A stretch of DNA of 24,815 bases from positions 1 through 24,815 of the forward strand of contig JAISMW010000060.1 in assembly GCA_031276545.1 (NCBI GenBank), written 5' to 3'. Positions 1-7,115 of this stretch are shown piece after piece. The notes beneath the pieces were generated by a model. It was not told the DNA's origin and made no database searches. It saw only the letters and a list, made by a program, of their open reading frames with translations. The position numbers and the translations under genes are program-made. How positions within the stretch are numbered: position 1 is the first letter of the stretch; each line of letters opens with the position of its first letter. Source of the DNA: Tannerellaceae bacterium (GTDB lineage: Bacteria; Bacteroidota; Bacteroidia; Bacteroidales; Tannerellaceae).

Positions 1-138
1 GGGTGTCCCCACAAGTGCTCCGGGTGTCCCCACAAGTGCTCCGGGTGTCCCCACAAGTACTCCGGGTGTCCCCACATTTGCTCCGGGTGTCCCCACAAGT
101 GCTCCGGGTGTCCCCACAAGTGCTCCGGGTGTCCCCAC
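1..138. repeat. 21-bp tandem repeat (VNTR), six full copies plus a partial one
   Basis: Copies of a 21-bp unit beginning GGGTGTCCCCAC start at 1, 22, 43, 64, 85 and 106, with a 12-bp partial copy at 127-138. The array reaches the window edge, so its true length is unknown. Copy 3 carries one substitution and copy 4 two; the other full copies are identical. The period is seven codons, so a reading frame passes through without stops. In frame 1 each unit reads GCPHKCS and runs directly into the maturase remnant that follows. The near-identity of copies implies recent expansion by slippage or unequal recombination. Confidence 0.95.
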
Positions 139-315
139 ATAAGAGAAGTATTTTTGAATTTCTCACTTGCTATCAGTAATGCAGCAAGACATAAAATCCG
201 GGCGGAAATCAGAGGATGGAACCGGAACTATTGGGTACCACTCACGTTGGAACAAATTGCAGAGCAGGTCAATCCCGTCATTCAGGAAACGAAAGTAATT
301 CATTATGCAGTTTGA
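139..315 (+). pseudogene. Group II intron reverse transcriptase/maturase, C-terminal remnant
   Basis: Frame 1 is open from the window start through the tandem repeat to TGA at 313-315, with no ATG in that frame. After the repeat the translation contains AARHKIRAEIRGWN, then LTLEQIAEQVNPVIQ. This pattern (basic helix, W, then LTLEQLAxxxNPxIRGW in intact relatives) is typical of the maturase (GIIM) domain at the C-terminus of bacterial group II intron proteins. The usual end (RGWxNYYG) is replaced by ETKVIHYAV. The reverse transcriptase fingers and palm are absent from the window; the 21-bp repeat stands where upstream coding sequence is expected. Family assignment is by recognition, not by search. 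It is probably non-functional. Confidence 0.7.
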
Positions 316-352
316 CCGAATAAGAAGAGCCGTATGAGAGGAGACTTTTCTC
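313..352 (+). mobile_element. 3' end of a group II intron, truncated inside domain V
   Basis: Just after the maturase stop comes a short linker, then GAGCCGTATGAGAGG and AGACTTT. This is the 5' strand and loop of a bacterial group II intron domain V. The returning strand (normally ending in GTACGGTTC) and all of domain VI are missing: after about 348-352 the sequence turns into the promoter region of the next gene. The intron therefore cannot splice from this copy. The boundary is set by the loss of domain V pairing, so it is good to a few bases only. Confidence 0.65.
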
Positions 353-360
353 TATATTTG
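353..360 (+). promoter_or_regulatory. -7 box for the flavin oxidoreductase gene
   Basis: TATATTTG matches the Bacteroidetes -7 consensus TAnnTTTG, 18 bases before the ATG at 379. It directly abuts the domain V breakpoint. No TTTG lies about 19-21 bases upstream, where the -33 element should be; that place is occupied by intron sequence. Transcription would start near 367. Confidence 0.45.
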
Positions 361-378
361 TCTTCCTTATTTTTATTT

Positions 379-1314
379 ATGGAGATGAAAAACGTATGTG
401 ATTTGTTCGGGATTACGTATCCCATTGTGCAGGGAGGAATGGTTTGGTGCAGTGGCTGGAGACTGGCCTCGGCGGTGAGTAATGCCGGAGGACTGGGACT
501 GCTGGGCGCCGGGTCGATGCATCCCGACGTGCTGCGCGAGCATATCCGCAAATGCCGGGCAGCCACCGGCAGACCCTTTGGCGTGAATGTTCCCTTGATG
601 TATCCCGAAATAGACGTTCTGATGCCGCTGCTGGTGGAAGAAAAGGTGAGCATCGTCTTTACGTCGGCAGGAAATCCGAATACGTGGACGGGATTCCTGA
701 AAGAACATGGCATCAGGGTAGCCCACGTGGTGAGCAGCTCGCGCTTTGCCGCCAAGTGCGAAGAGGCGGGCGTGGATGCCGTGGTGGCCGAAGGATTCGA
801 GGCCGGCGGGCATAACGGGCGGGAAGAAACCACCACTCTCTGCCTTATTCCTGCCGTGAGGAGGCTTACCTCGCTCCCCCTGCTGGCGGCCGGCGGTATC
901 GGTACGGCAGAAGCTATCCGTGCCGTGCAGGCTTTGGGCGCCGACGGGGTACAGATAGGCACCCGCTTTGCGCTGACGAAAGAAAGTTCTGCCCACGAAA
1001 ATTTCAAGCAACTGTGCCTGAGTCTGCACGAAGGCGACACCCGCCTGCTGCTGAAGAAACTGTCGCCTGTCCGTTTAGTGAAGAGCGACTTTGCCGCTGC
1101 CGTGGAAGCAGCCGAAGCACGCGGCGCCTCGCCCGAAGCGCTGCGGGAGCTGCTGGGCAAGGGACGTGCCAGGAAAGGTATATTTGAAGGCGACCTGAAG
1201 GAGGGCGAACTGGAGATAGGCCAGGTTGCCTCTCTCTTTCGCGAAAGCCAGTCTGTGTCTGAAGTCATGCAGGAACTTTCGCAGGCCTTCCTCCGGCCTA
1301 TCCTTCCCCAATAA
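379..1314 (+). CDS. FMN-dependent oxidoreductase, nitronate monooxygenase / FabK (enoyl-ACP reductase II) family
   Basis: A 311-residue TIM-barrel flavoprotein. The N-terminus has the family's YPIVQGGMVW strand and an AGGLGLLGAG loop. The catalytic-histidine motif EGFEAGGHNG is near residues 138-147 (His145), and a phosphate-binding GGIGTAEAIRA stretch near 172 precedes ADGVQIGTRF. Members oxidise alkyl nitronates or reduce enoyl-ACP with NAD(P)H in the cytoplasm; sequence alone does not separate these activities. The open frame extends back to an ATG at 334, but that codon lies inside the intron domain V remnant and upstream of the -7 box. I therefore place the start at 379, with 385 (MKNVCDLFG) equally possible. 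It is convergent with the next gene, 33 bases apart. Confidence 0.88.
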   Translation: MEMKNVCDLFGITYPIVQGGMVWCSGWRLASAVSNAGGLGLLGAGSMHPDVLREHIRKCRAATGRPFGVNVPLMYPEIDVLMPLLVEEKVSIVFTSAGNPNTWTGFLKEHGIRVAHVVSSSRFAAKCEEAGVDAVVAEGFEAGGHNGREETTTLCLIPAVRRLTSLPLLAAGGIGTAEAIRAVQALGADGVQIGTRFALTKESSAHENFKQLCLSLHEGDTRLLLKKLSPVRLVKSDFAAAVEAAEARGASPEALRELLGKGRARKGIFEGDLKEGELEIGQVASLFRESQSVSEVMQELSQAFLRPILPQ

Positions 1315-1347
1315 TAAAGAAAAAAAGTCCGGAAAATGGCGGGGGTT

Positions 1348-2247
1348 TCACTGTGCAAGCGAATCCCCGCGAATGATACGGTTTACTTCTTCAAGGCTCA
1401 ACTCTGCGATGGCTGCGATGGCTTCGGGCGGAACTCCGGCCTTGTGGCTGTTTAGAACTACCTGCACGGTTTTTTTCCATGCTCCTTTTTCCAGACCCTC
1501 TACCAGGCCTTCCGAACGTCCCTCTGCATGTCCTTCTCTCCGGCTGGCATTGATGAGGGTCTTTTCGGTTCGGATGATGTCCCAATAGGCGTCGTATGCG
1601 GCCAGTTCGTTGGATGTGAAGGCGGCTTCTTCGCAGATATCCAGTGCTCGGTGGATGGTTTCGTCTTTCAGCAATTCTTCCACCACTTCCCTGTCCGGGT
1701 CTTTCAGTTCCTTGAGGAAACGGAGCCACAGGGCGGCCATTCTGCGTTCCGTCCAGCGTTCGGGTTTGAACTTGGGTAGTTCAACCAGCACGAACTCCAT
1801 CCCGGAGAGGATTTCATCGCTGTTCCGGCGGTTGATGATTTGGAAGTGATGATAGGATTCCTCGGTTTTGTGGTCGAAGACATCGTTCAGAATACCCAGG
1901 CAGTAGACGGTTTGAAGCGTACCGTATTCGTCCCTCCTGTCCAGTTGCCTTACGTAGGCTTTGGAGGCGTTGAATATCATGCGGTAGTTGAAATCCACTG
2001 TCCAGTGCATCTGCATTTCGACGATGAACTGACGTCCGTAATTGTCGATGCACCGCACGTCCACGATGGAGTATTTTTTCAGGGGGGTGTCGGGCACCAG
2101 TTCCGCAGGGAGGTATTCCACGCTCTTTATTTGCATTCCTTTGTCGAGCGGGATCAGGGCATTGAGAAAACTGATCAGCAAATCGGGATGTTCGCCGAAG
2201 ATGCGTTTGAAGACCAGGTCGTTTTTCGGGTCAAGATACCGTGTCAT
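1348..2247 (-). CDS. Rpn family recombination-promoting nuclease / PD-(D/E)XK putative transposase
   Basis: A 299-residue protein opening with DPKNDLVFKRIFGEHPDLL, the hallmark start of the Rpn/YhgA-like family (PDDEXK_2, once called putative transposases). The likely nuclease core is Asp63 in the IVDVRCID strand followed by Glu77-x-Gln79 in FIVEMQ, a D...ExQ variant of PD-(D/E)XK. Residues 238-255 hold GHAEGRSEGLVEGLEKG, the degenerate EG-rich repeat common before the C-terminus of this family. E. coli Rpn proteins are DNA endonucleases that raise RecA-independent recombination; the role here is inferred from family. It appears intact and has its own promoter. Confidence 0.85.
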   Translation of the reverse strand: MTRYLDPKNDLVFKRIFGEHPDLLISFLNALIPLDKGMQIKSVEYLPAELVPDTPLKKYSIVDVRCIDNYGRQFIVEMQMHWTVDFNYRMIFNASKAYVRQLDRRDEYGTLQTVYCLGILNDVFDHKTEESYHHFQIINRRNSDEILSGMEFVLVELPKFKPERWTERRMAALWLRFLKELKDPDREVVEELLKDETIHRALDICEEAAFTSNELAAYDAYWDIIRTEKTLINASRREGHAEGRSEGLVEGLEKGAWKKTVQVVLNSHKAGVPPEAIAAIAELSLEEVNRIIRGDSLAQ

Positions 2248-2282
2248 AACTTCTGTTTAATTGTTTACTGTTTATTGTTTAC
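2248..2282 (-). repeat. Heptamer-like repeat in the rpn leader
   Basis: Read on the minus strand, the leader just upstream of the ATG holds four TAAACA hexamers spaced seven or eight bases apart (TAAACAA, TAAACAG, TAAACAA, TTAAACAG). The tract is AT-rich and free of Shine-Dalgarno sequence, as is usual for Bacteroidetes leaders, but the regular spacing makes it a possible slippage site. Confidence 0.6.
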
Positions 2283-2304
2283 TGCTGTCCGGCTGTACAG
2301 CATG

Positions 2305-2312
2305 CAAATATA
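2305..2312 (-). promoter_or_regulatory. -7 box for the rpn gene
   Basis: On the minus strand this reads TATATTTG, an exact match to TAnnTTTG. Transcription would begin near 2298, giving a leader of about 50 bases that includes the TAAACA repeats. No clear -33 TTTG was seen. Confidence 0.45.
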
Positions 2313-2335
2313 GCAATTTAAGGCAGATTTTACAG

Positions 2336-2367
2336 GAAGAGCGGGCCGGCAAACATACCCGCTCTTC
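2336..2367. terminator. Hairpin between the TonB receptor and rpn genes
   Basis: GAAGAGCGGG at 2336-2345 pairs perfectly with CCCGCTCTTC at 2358-2367 around a 12-base loop. It lies 28 bases beyond the receptor stop codon on the minus strand. The tract after the stem on that strand is only weakly T-rich (CTGTAAAATC), so efficiency is uncertain. It would separate the receptor from the downstream rpn gene. Confidence 0.65.
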
Positions 2368-2395
2368 TACCTTATATATTACTGCCTGTATCCTT

Positions 2396-4420
2396 TTAAA
2401 GTAGATAACTGATTCCACCCGTAAGCCAGAAACCGGCCTGGGGGACGTTGCCTTTGTCGAAATAGTAGGTATCGTACAGGTTGTTCAGGCTAAGGTTGAA
2501 GGTGATATCCCGGTACCGGAAGTTCAGCTTCAGGTCGAGGGTGGAGAAGGCAGGGTATGGCACATCGCCCACTTTCTCCAGATTCTCGAACTTCTCGTAT
2601 GTACCCATGCGCTTCTGGACACGGAAATGCCAGCCGGCGGATAAACCTTTTATGATCGGGTGGCTGAACTGCGCGGTGAACTTATCCCGCAGATAATTGA
2701 GCGCATACATGGAAATCATCCCCTGCGTGTCGGACGACTGGTGCATCCGGGCATAGTCGAGCGATACGGCAGACGACGCGCCCAGGAACGGCATGAACGT
2801 TGCCGGAGAGAAACGGAGTCCGGCCTCCAGTCCCGCGGTGTTTACTTTTGTGAGGTTCCACGAAGCCCATTTGCTGTCCTGCGGATTTATCTTTACCCAG
2901 TCTATCATGTCCCGGCCGCGCAGCAGGAATCCTCTCAGATAAGCCTGCACCCGGGTGGCGCTGTACTGGATGCCCAGGTCGAAGGATTCCGATTTTTCGG
3001 GCCGCAGCCCGGTGTTTCCGTTATGCGTTTCGGTGGTATAATATAAATCGGTAAAGGTGGGCATACGGGTGGATTTGCTCCACGAGGCGGACAGTTTCAG
3101 CGCATCGGAAGGACGGTAGGCCGCGCTTACCGAGGGATAGAGCGTCCGGTTGTCTTTCAGCAGGCTGGTATAGCTCAGCAGTGCGCCGGCCGAAAGCACC
3201 CAGTGGTCGAGGATAACAGTATGTTCCAGGGCGGCGCCTGCGGTGGTGCGGGCGTCGGATTTTTTGTAGTTTTCCCAGGGCTCCGGAAGGGGTTTCCCCA
3301 GGTTGCTGCTTACGATGTTTTCGCGACGCAGTTCGACGCCCAGGCTGGTGTTTCCCGCTTTTGAACGGTACATGAAGATAAGGTTGCCGCCGTAGGTATC
3401 GTTCCGGTGGAAGTTGCGTCCGGTTTCCGTTCCCCGGATCAGATCGAAGCGGTCGTAATGCCTGTTCCAGTATAGGATAGGGATGCACTTCAGGGTGGAG
3501 CCGATCTCGCCTTTCACGGAGCCCATATAGGTGGAGGTCTGTTCGTACTGGCTGGGATAGCGGGCGGAATAGAACGTGTTCGCCCCGTATCGCTTGTCGT
3601 TGTATCCGGCCTGGATGTCTATCCTGGATTCGCGCGGCAGATTGAGGCGCGTTTGCCATAATACATTATATATCGTATAGTCGCTGTTGGCGATGTAGCC
3701 GTCGGAGCTGTTGAGGCCAGCCGAGAGGCTGTGGCCGGCCGCACCTGTTTGCAGGGTGCTGCGCATTTCCATACCCCGCAGGCGATGCATCCCTGCCTCG
3801 GTATGTGCATAGAGTTTTTCGGAAACTTTCTTTTTGGTGATAATATTGATGCCGCCTGAAAAGGAACCTGCGCCGTAGACTAAGGCCGAGGGGCCGTGGA
3901 TGATTTCAATACGTTCGATGTCGGACAGGTTGACGGGAATATCAAGACTGTAATGCCCGGTATGGGCGTTGGAGAGGTTTACTCCGTTCAGCAGGATGGC
4001 GTTCTGGTCGAAGGTACCTCCGCGGATGGAGAGGTCGGCCTGTACGCCGTGTCCGCCCCGCTGTACCACGTCTACACCTGCGGCATAGACCAGTAAATCC
4101 TGAATACTGCGGACGGGCGCCCGCTCGATTTGCTCTTTGCCGATCACCGTAACCGCTTTGGGAGCCTGGCTGAGCGGCATTTCTATCCGCGAGGCTGTCA
4201 CCGTGACCTCTTCCAGCTCCTGTTCCATTATTTTTTGCCGGCCATCTTCCGTTACGGCCTGCTGTGCATGGCCGGCCGGGACGGGCATGGAGGTCAGCAC
4301 GCAACCGGCTACTACACCGATATTCACTACTTTGCGCATACTGCAGAATGCAGCGTAGCCCTTTCTCGCAAACCTTTTGAAGCGGAAGGACTGTGGAGGA
4401 TAAACATGTTTTCGTTTCAT
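2396..4420 (-). CDS. TonB-dependent outer-membrane receptor, BtuB-like
   Basis: A 674-residue outer-membrane receptor of the vitamin B12/siderophore class. Residues 1-27 form a basic, aromatic pre-sequence (QSFRFKRFARKGYAAF) ahead of a signal peptide (MRKVVNIGVVAGCVLTS...AGHA, about 28-52). Such an extension is a recurring feature of Bacteroidales BtuB-type receptors. A TonB box (EEVTVTASR) lies at 70-78. The plug spans about 85-198 and includes LSIRGGTFDQNAILLNGV and IEIIHGPSALVYGAGSFSGGINI. A 22-strand barrel should fill the rest, ending in the aromatic C-terminal strand ISYLL. The substrate cannot be read from sequence: no cobalamin riboswitch was recognised upstream and no ABC importer genes are adjacent. 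Start chosen because a -7 box lies 28 bases upstream. Confidence 0.9.
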   Translation of the reverse strand: MKRKHVYPPQSFRFKRFARKGYAAFCSMRKVVNIGVVAGCVLTSMPVPAGHAQQAVTEDGRQKIMEQELEEVTVTASRIEMPLSQAPKAVTVIGKEQIERAPVRSIQDLLVYAAGVDVVQRGGHGVQADLSIRGGTFDQNAILLNGVNLSNAHTGHYSLDIPVNLSDIERIEIIHGPSALVYGAGSFSGGINIITKKKVSEKLYAHTEAGMHRLRGMEMRSTLQTGAAGHSLSAGLNSSDGYIANSDYTIYNVLWQTRLNLPRESRIDIQAGYNDKRYGANTFYSARYPSQYEQTSTYMGSVKGEIGSTLKCIPILYWNRHYDRFDLIRGTETGRNFHRNDTYGGNLIFMYRSKAGNTSLGVELRRENIVSSNLGKPLPEPWENYKKSDARTTAGAALEHTVILDHWVLSAGALLSYTSLLKDNRTLYPSVSAAYRPSDALKLSASWSKSTRMPTFTDLYYTTETHNGNTGLRPEKSESFDLGIQYSATRVQAYLRGFLLRGRDMIDWVKINPQDSKWASWNLTKVNTAGLEAGLRFSPATFMPFLGASSAVSLDYARMHQSSDTQGMISMYALNYLRDKFTAQFSHPIIKGLSAGWHFRVQKRMGTYEKFENLEKVGDVPYPAFSTLDLKLNFRYRDITFNLSLNNLYDTYYFDKGNVPQAGFWLTGGISYLL

Positions 4421-4447
4421 AACTTTAAATAGTTTTCAAATACGGCG

Positions 4448-4455
4448 CAAAGGTA
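4448..4455 (-). promoter_or_regulatory. -7 box for the TonB receptor gene
   Basis: On the minus strand this reads TACCTTTG, an exact TAnnTTTG match. Transcription would start near 4441 with a leader of about 20 bases, too short to hold a riboswitch downstream of this start site. Confidence 0.5.
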
Positions 4456-4745
4456 GTTATAAACATCCTGTCGATTCCTCTGCGTGATTCGGGAAAGGCA
4501 CGCTATTAGAGGAAGATTCCGTAAATATCCCACAGAAAAAAGCCATTTGTACCCTACCGGCGGGCTAACAGTATATGAACCGTTGTAAACAGTTTGTCAA
4601 CAAAAAACGGCTCCTGCCTGTCAATAACAAGCTGTTCAAAAATGATCTGAGGCATTGGAAAAGGTCTACCTTAGCCTCCGGAAATCATAAGGCAATGACT
4701 CCATAAATCATAATACAGTTTGTTAAATAATAAAATAAAAATAAT
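4456..4745. other. Divergent intergenic region, no gene seen
   Basis: This is the AT-rich spacer between the divergent receptor and DUF4988-like genes. I searched both strands for a cobalamin riboswitch core and for a tRNA and recognised neither. The last 30 bases before 4746 are A/T only apart from a single G, as in many Bacteroidetes leaders. TACAGTTTG at 4714-4722 is a -7-like box with one extra spacer base for the downstream gene. Confidence 0.5.
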
Positions 4746-6329
4746 ATGAGTGCGAAAAAGATTAAAAGTATTCTGTTTTATCTCGTTCCGTTGGGATTGT
4801 TGTTTTCCTATATTTTTACAACATGCTATGGAGTGGAACTTGATCAGTTGGGTGACCGTCTTATTACGGTGGAAGAAGACCTGAAAAAAATTCAGGACCA
4901 AATCAAGTCAGGAAAGATAATTGAGAGTGTAACGCCTATAACCGGTGGATTTAAGATTAAATTCACAGATAATACGGAGTATAATATTGTAAATGGACTC
5001 CAGGGAGCTCAGGGAATCCAGGGTCCCCAGGGAAAGTATTTTTACATATCAAAAGAGGACAGTTTGTGGCACGATTCCGAGACTCAGGCGCCGGTATACA
5101 CGGATGTCAAGGCTATCCCCCGGGACGGAGCTCCTGCGAAAGCGCCTACACCCAGCGAAGACGGCTACTGGATATTCTATGACTGGGATCCTGTGAATAA
5201 AACATATAAAGCTGATACAACAGAGCTTATAGCTAACACAGAAATGTCTTATGTCGTAGACTTTGGCGACTATTACGAATTATATACTCCTGTCCAGAAA
5301 AGAGATGAGAATGGTAATCTGCTTATGAAAACGCATCCCGTAACCGGTAAGCAGTCACCCGACACAGAGTGGAAATATCTTCAGCTTCCCCGATATGATC
5401 CGGATCCGGAACCGGCGCTTGTCTTCAAATTCATAGGATACGCCAGGGTATTGCCCGGAGATTCTATCGTAAAAATGGAACCGACCGATTTGGATTTAAA
5501 ATACACGTGGCTGGATTTCGTCCATTACGACAATCCTACTCCTACTCCCGTCTCGGAAGACAGCGCCGTATGGAAATGGAAATGGAGAGGGCCGGAAGAA
5601 ATTAAGGAAGACCAGTTTCGTATTGCCAGGTTGATGAATGATAGTTTGGCCGTAGTTTTCTCTATCAACAGAGATTTAACCCAATTGGACTTTTCTACAT
5701 CGGAACCTCTCCGGTTGCGGGATACCAAGAATAGCCCCATGGAGGCTTTCCGCTTGGATCGACCGAAATTGCTGAATGGATTAATCACAAAAGCCGGCGA
5801 CGTCGGCAGCAACAACGATACCGTATATTTTGCCCGCATGAGGAATAGGGATCCGTGGCTTGCGTCTGTCCCCACTCCCCTACAAAGTGGAAAAGTATAT
5901 TATCGCTTAGTGATTAACGACACCGTGCGGTCTGAATTATCCCCATTTCCCCTTGAGATTTCAAATGCATGGCCATTAGCAGTAGCGACGGTGGATAAAG
6001 TAGAGGAAACATCTTCGCCATACACCCAGTATCCTCTTGTTGGAACACGATATGAATTGCCGAATGATTCGCTACAGTGGTATGACCTTACCTTCTTCAA
6101 TCCGGGAAGTCTGTTCGACTATTATCTTAGCGCGGACACGGTAAGTAAAAAAATCAAACTTGCTCCCCGTACAGTTGCTCCTGCTGATACCTTCCTTAGA
6201 GCATTTAGGATTGATACGACGTTGAAATCATCCGGTGATGAATATAGCTTACCGATAGAGGTGTATATACTTCAGAACGATGGAGTGATACGTAAGGAAA
6301 CTATCACGGTAAGAACATCCGAACCTTGA
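4746..6329 (+). CDS. Putative surface lipoprotein with coiled coil and collagen-like motif (DUF4988-like)
   Basis: A 527-residue exported protein of unknown function. A basic N-terminus and hydrophobic segment (about 9-26) end at Cys27 (IFTTC). The residue before Cys is Thr rather than the usual Gly/Ala/Ser, so lipidation is likely but not certain. Residues 31-56 look like a short coiled coil. A GxxGxxG run at 84-96 (GLQGAQGIQGPQG) precedes a DG..W-type stretch, the layout of Bacteroides DUF4988 proteins. The remaining 400 residues are beta-rich and rich in Pro, Asp and Tyr; I recognise no enzyme motif there. No SusC/SusD partner is adjacent, unlike many such lipoproteins. A strong terminator follows at 6464-6521. 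Confidence 0.75.
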   Translation: MSAKKIKSILFYLVPLGLLFSYIFTTCYGVELDQLGDRLITVEEDLKKIQDQIKSGKIIESVTPITGGFKIKFTDNTEYNIVNGLQGAQGIQGPQGKYFYISKEDSLWHDSETQAPVYTDVKAIPRDGAPAKAPTPSEDGYWIFYDWDPVNKTYKADTTELIANTEMSYVVDFGDYYELYTPVQKRDENGNLLMKTHPVTGKQSPDTEWKYLQLPRYDPDPEPALVFKFIGYARVLPGDSIVKMEPTDLDLKYTWLDFVHYDNPTPTPVSEDSAVWKWKWRGPEEIKEDQFRIARLMNDSLAVVFSINRDLTQLDFSTSEPLRLRDTKNSPMEAFRLDRPKLLNGLITKAGDVGSNNDTVYFARMRNRDPWLASVPTPLQSGKVYYRLVINDTVRSELSPFPLEISNAWPLAVATVDKVEETSSPYTQYPLVGTRYELPNDSLQWYDLTFFNPGSLFDYYLSADTVSKKIKLAPRTVAPADTFLRAFRIDTTLKSSGDEYSLPIEVYILQNDGVIRKETITVRTSEP

Positions 6330-6386
6330 TGCCTCAGTGGAGGGATTGATTGGTTAAACTATAAATTTTGCATTCTTTTTCTCTGG

Positions 6387-6409
6387 TGCACGTGAGCCAA
6401 AAGCGTGCA
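6387..6409. repeat. Small hairpin TGCACG/CGTGCA
   Basis: TGCACG at 6387-6392 and CGTGCA at 6404-6409 form a six-base stem with an 11-base loop, between the surface protein stop and the terminator. It has no T-tract. It could be a processing site or a remnant of a repeat element; nothing further is visible. Confidence 0.4.
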
Positions 6410-6463
6410 TCAACACAAACATAATGGTGTGTAAGCTTGTGAAAGTGAAAGCATCGCCCAAAG

Positions 6464-6521
6464 CAGCAACGTACGTTGTTCGTTAAAGTTCTAACGTACG
6501 TTCGCTGTTTTTTGTTTTTTT
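6464..6521 (+). terminator. Intrinsic terminator with duplicated ACGTACGT arms
   Basis: CAGCA plus ACGTACGT (6464-6476) pairs with ACGTACGT plus T(C)GCTG (6494-6507), with one bulged C. It is followed by a run of T broken by a single G to 6521. Because ACGTACGT is itself a palindrome, each arm could also fold alone or as a cruciform. It lies about 135 bases past the surface protein stop and should end that transcript. Confidence 0.75.
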
Positions 6522-6551
6522 ACCCATTTGGTAGGAATGATTGAAGTAACC

Positions 6552-6571
6552 AACGTGAGTTCGACTTAAGA
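6552..6571 (+). repeat. Left inverted repeat flanking the palindromic array
   Basis: AACGTGAGTTCG (6552-6563) recurs as its reverse complement at 7123-7134. Allowing mismatches, the match extends inward to about 20 bases (17 of the 20 identical by eye). A second pair, TAAGCGTTA at 6574-6582 and TAACGCTTA at 7161-7169, lies close by, but its order is not nested inside the first. The ends resemble the termini of a MITE-like element. Confidence 0.7.
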
Positions 6572-6624
6572 AGTAAGCGTTATCATGGCTTCGGCTCCTC
6601 AGAGAAGGAGGCGCGTTGCATATA

Positions 6625-7115
6625 TCCCCAGTTCATATATGCGCCGGAGGCAAAAAAGAATTTTTACTCCCGGTACATATAGGCACTGGAGGCAAAATAA
6701 AAAAAATAGACCCGGTGCATATAGTAACCGGAGGCAAAATAAAACTTTTAGACCCGGTGCATATAGTCACTGGCAGTAAAATAAAGCTTTTACCTCCGGT
6801 GACTATATGCACAAGGAGCAAAATAAAACTTTTACCTCCGGTGACTATATGCACAAGGAGCAAAATAAAATTTTTACCTCCGGTGACTATATGCACAAGG
6901 AGCAAAATAAAATTTTTACCTCCGGTGACTATATGTACAAGGAGCAAAATAATTTTTCTGCCTCTGGCGACTATAGTGACTGGCAGTAAAATAAAATTTA
7001 TACCCCCTGTGCATATAAGTATTGGCAGTAAAATAAAATTTATACCACTTGTATATGTAAGTATTGGCGGTAAAATAAAATTTTTACTCCAAGTACATAT
7101 ATGAATCGGGAGTAT
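6625..7115. repeat. Array of about twelve 42-bp palindromic units
   Basis: Units begin near 6625, 6667, 6710, 6752, 6794, 6836, 6878, 6920, 6962, 7004, 7046 and 7087. Units 6 and 7 (6836, 6878) are identical; outer units have drifted. Each holds CTCCGGTGACTATATG...CAAGGAG followed by an AAAATAAAA/TTTTTA spacer. GGAG can pair with the CTCC before it or the CTCC after it, giving two alternative hairpin registers. The core GTGACTATATGCA of units 5-7 is the exact reverse complement of TGCATATAGTCAC in unit 4. Because 42 is a multiple of three, stop-free frames run through on both strands (162 codons plus, 104 minus). I regard these as by-products, not genes. The function is unknown; a protein-binding array, a terminator cluster or a mobile repeat are possible. 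Confidence 0.85.

Noticed and set aside
1..138. CRISPR array at the left end
   Set aside because: Units are contiguous 21-bp tandem copies with no unique spacers.
334..378. Upstream ATG at 334 as start of the flavin oxidoreductase
   Set aside because: It falls inside the intron domain V remnant and upstream of the -7 box, and the extra residues are not family-like.
4421..4745. Cobalamin riboswitch upstream of the BtuB-like receptor
   Set aside because: I looked for the conserved core on the minus strand and did not find it. The -7 box at 4448-4455 leaves only about 20 bases of leader.
6616..7104. 162-codon plus-strand and 104-codon minus-strand frames across the palindromic array
   Set aside because: They are 14-residue repeats produced by a 42-bp repeat whose length is a multiple of three. 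Both strands are open at once, as expected from palindromes, and there is no -7 box or conserved domain.
6625..7115. CRISPR array in the 42-bp repeats
   Set aside because: There are no unique spacers: the whole 42-bp period is repeated, and no cas gene is present.
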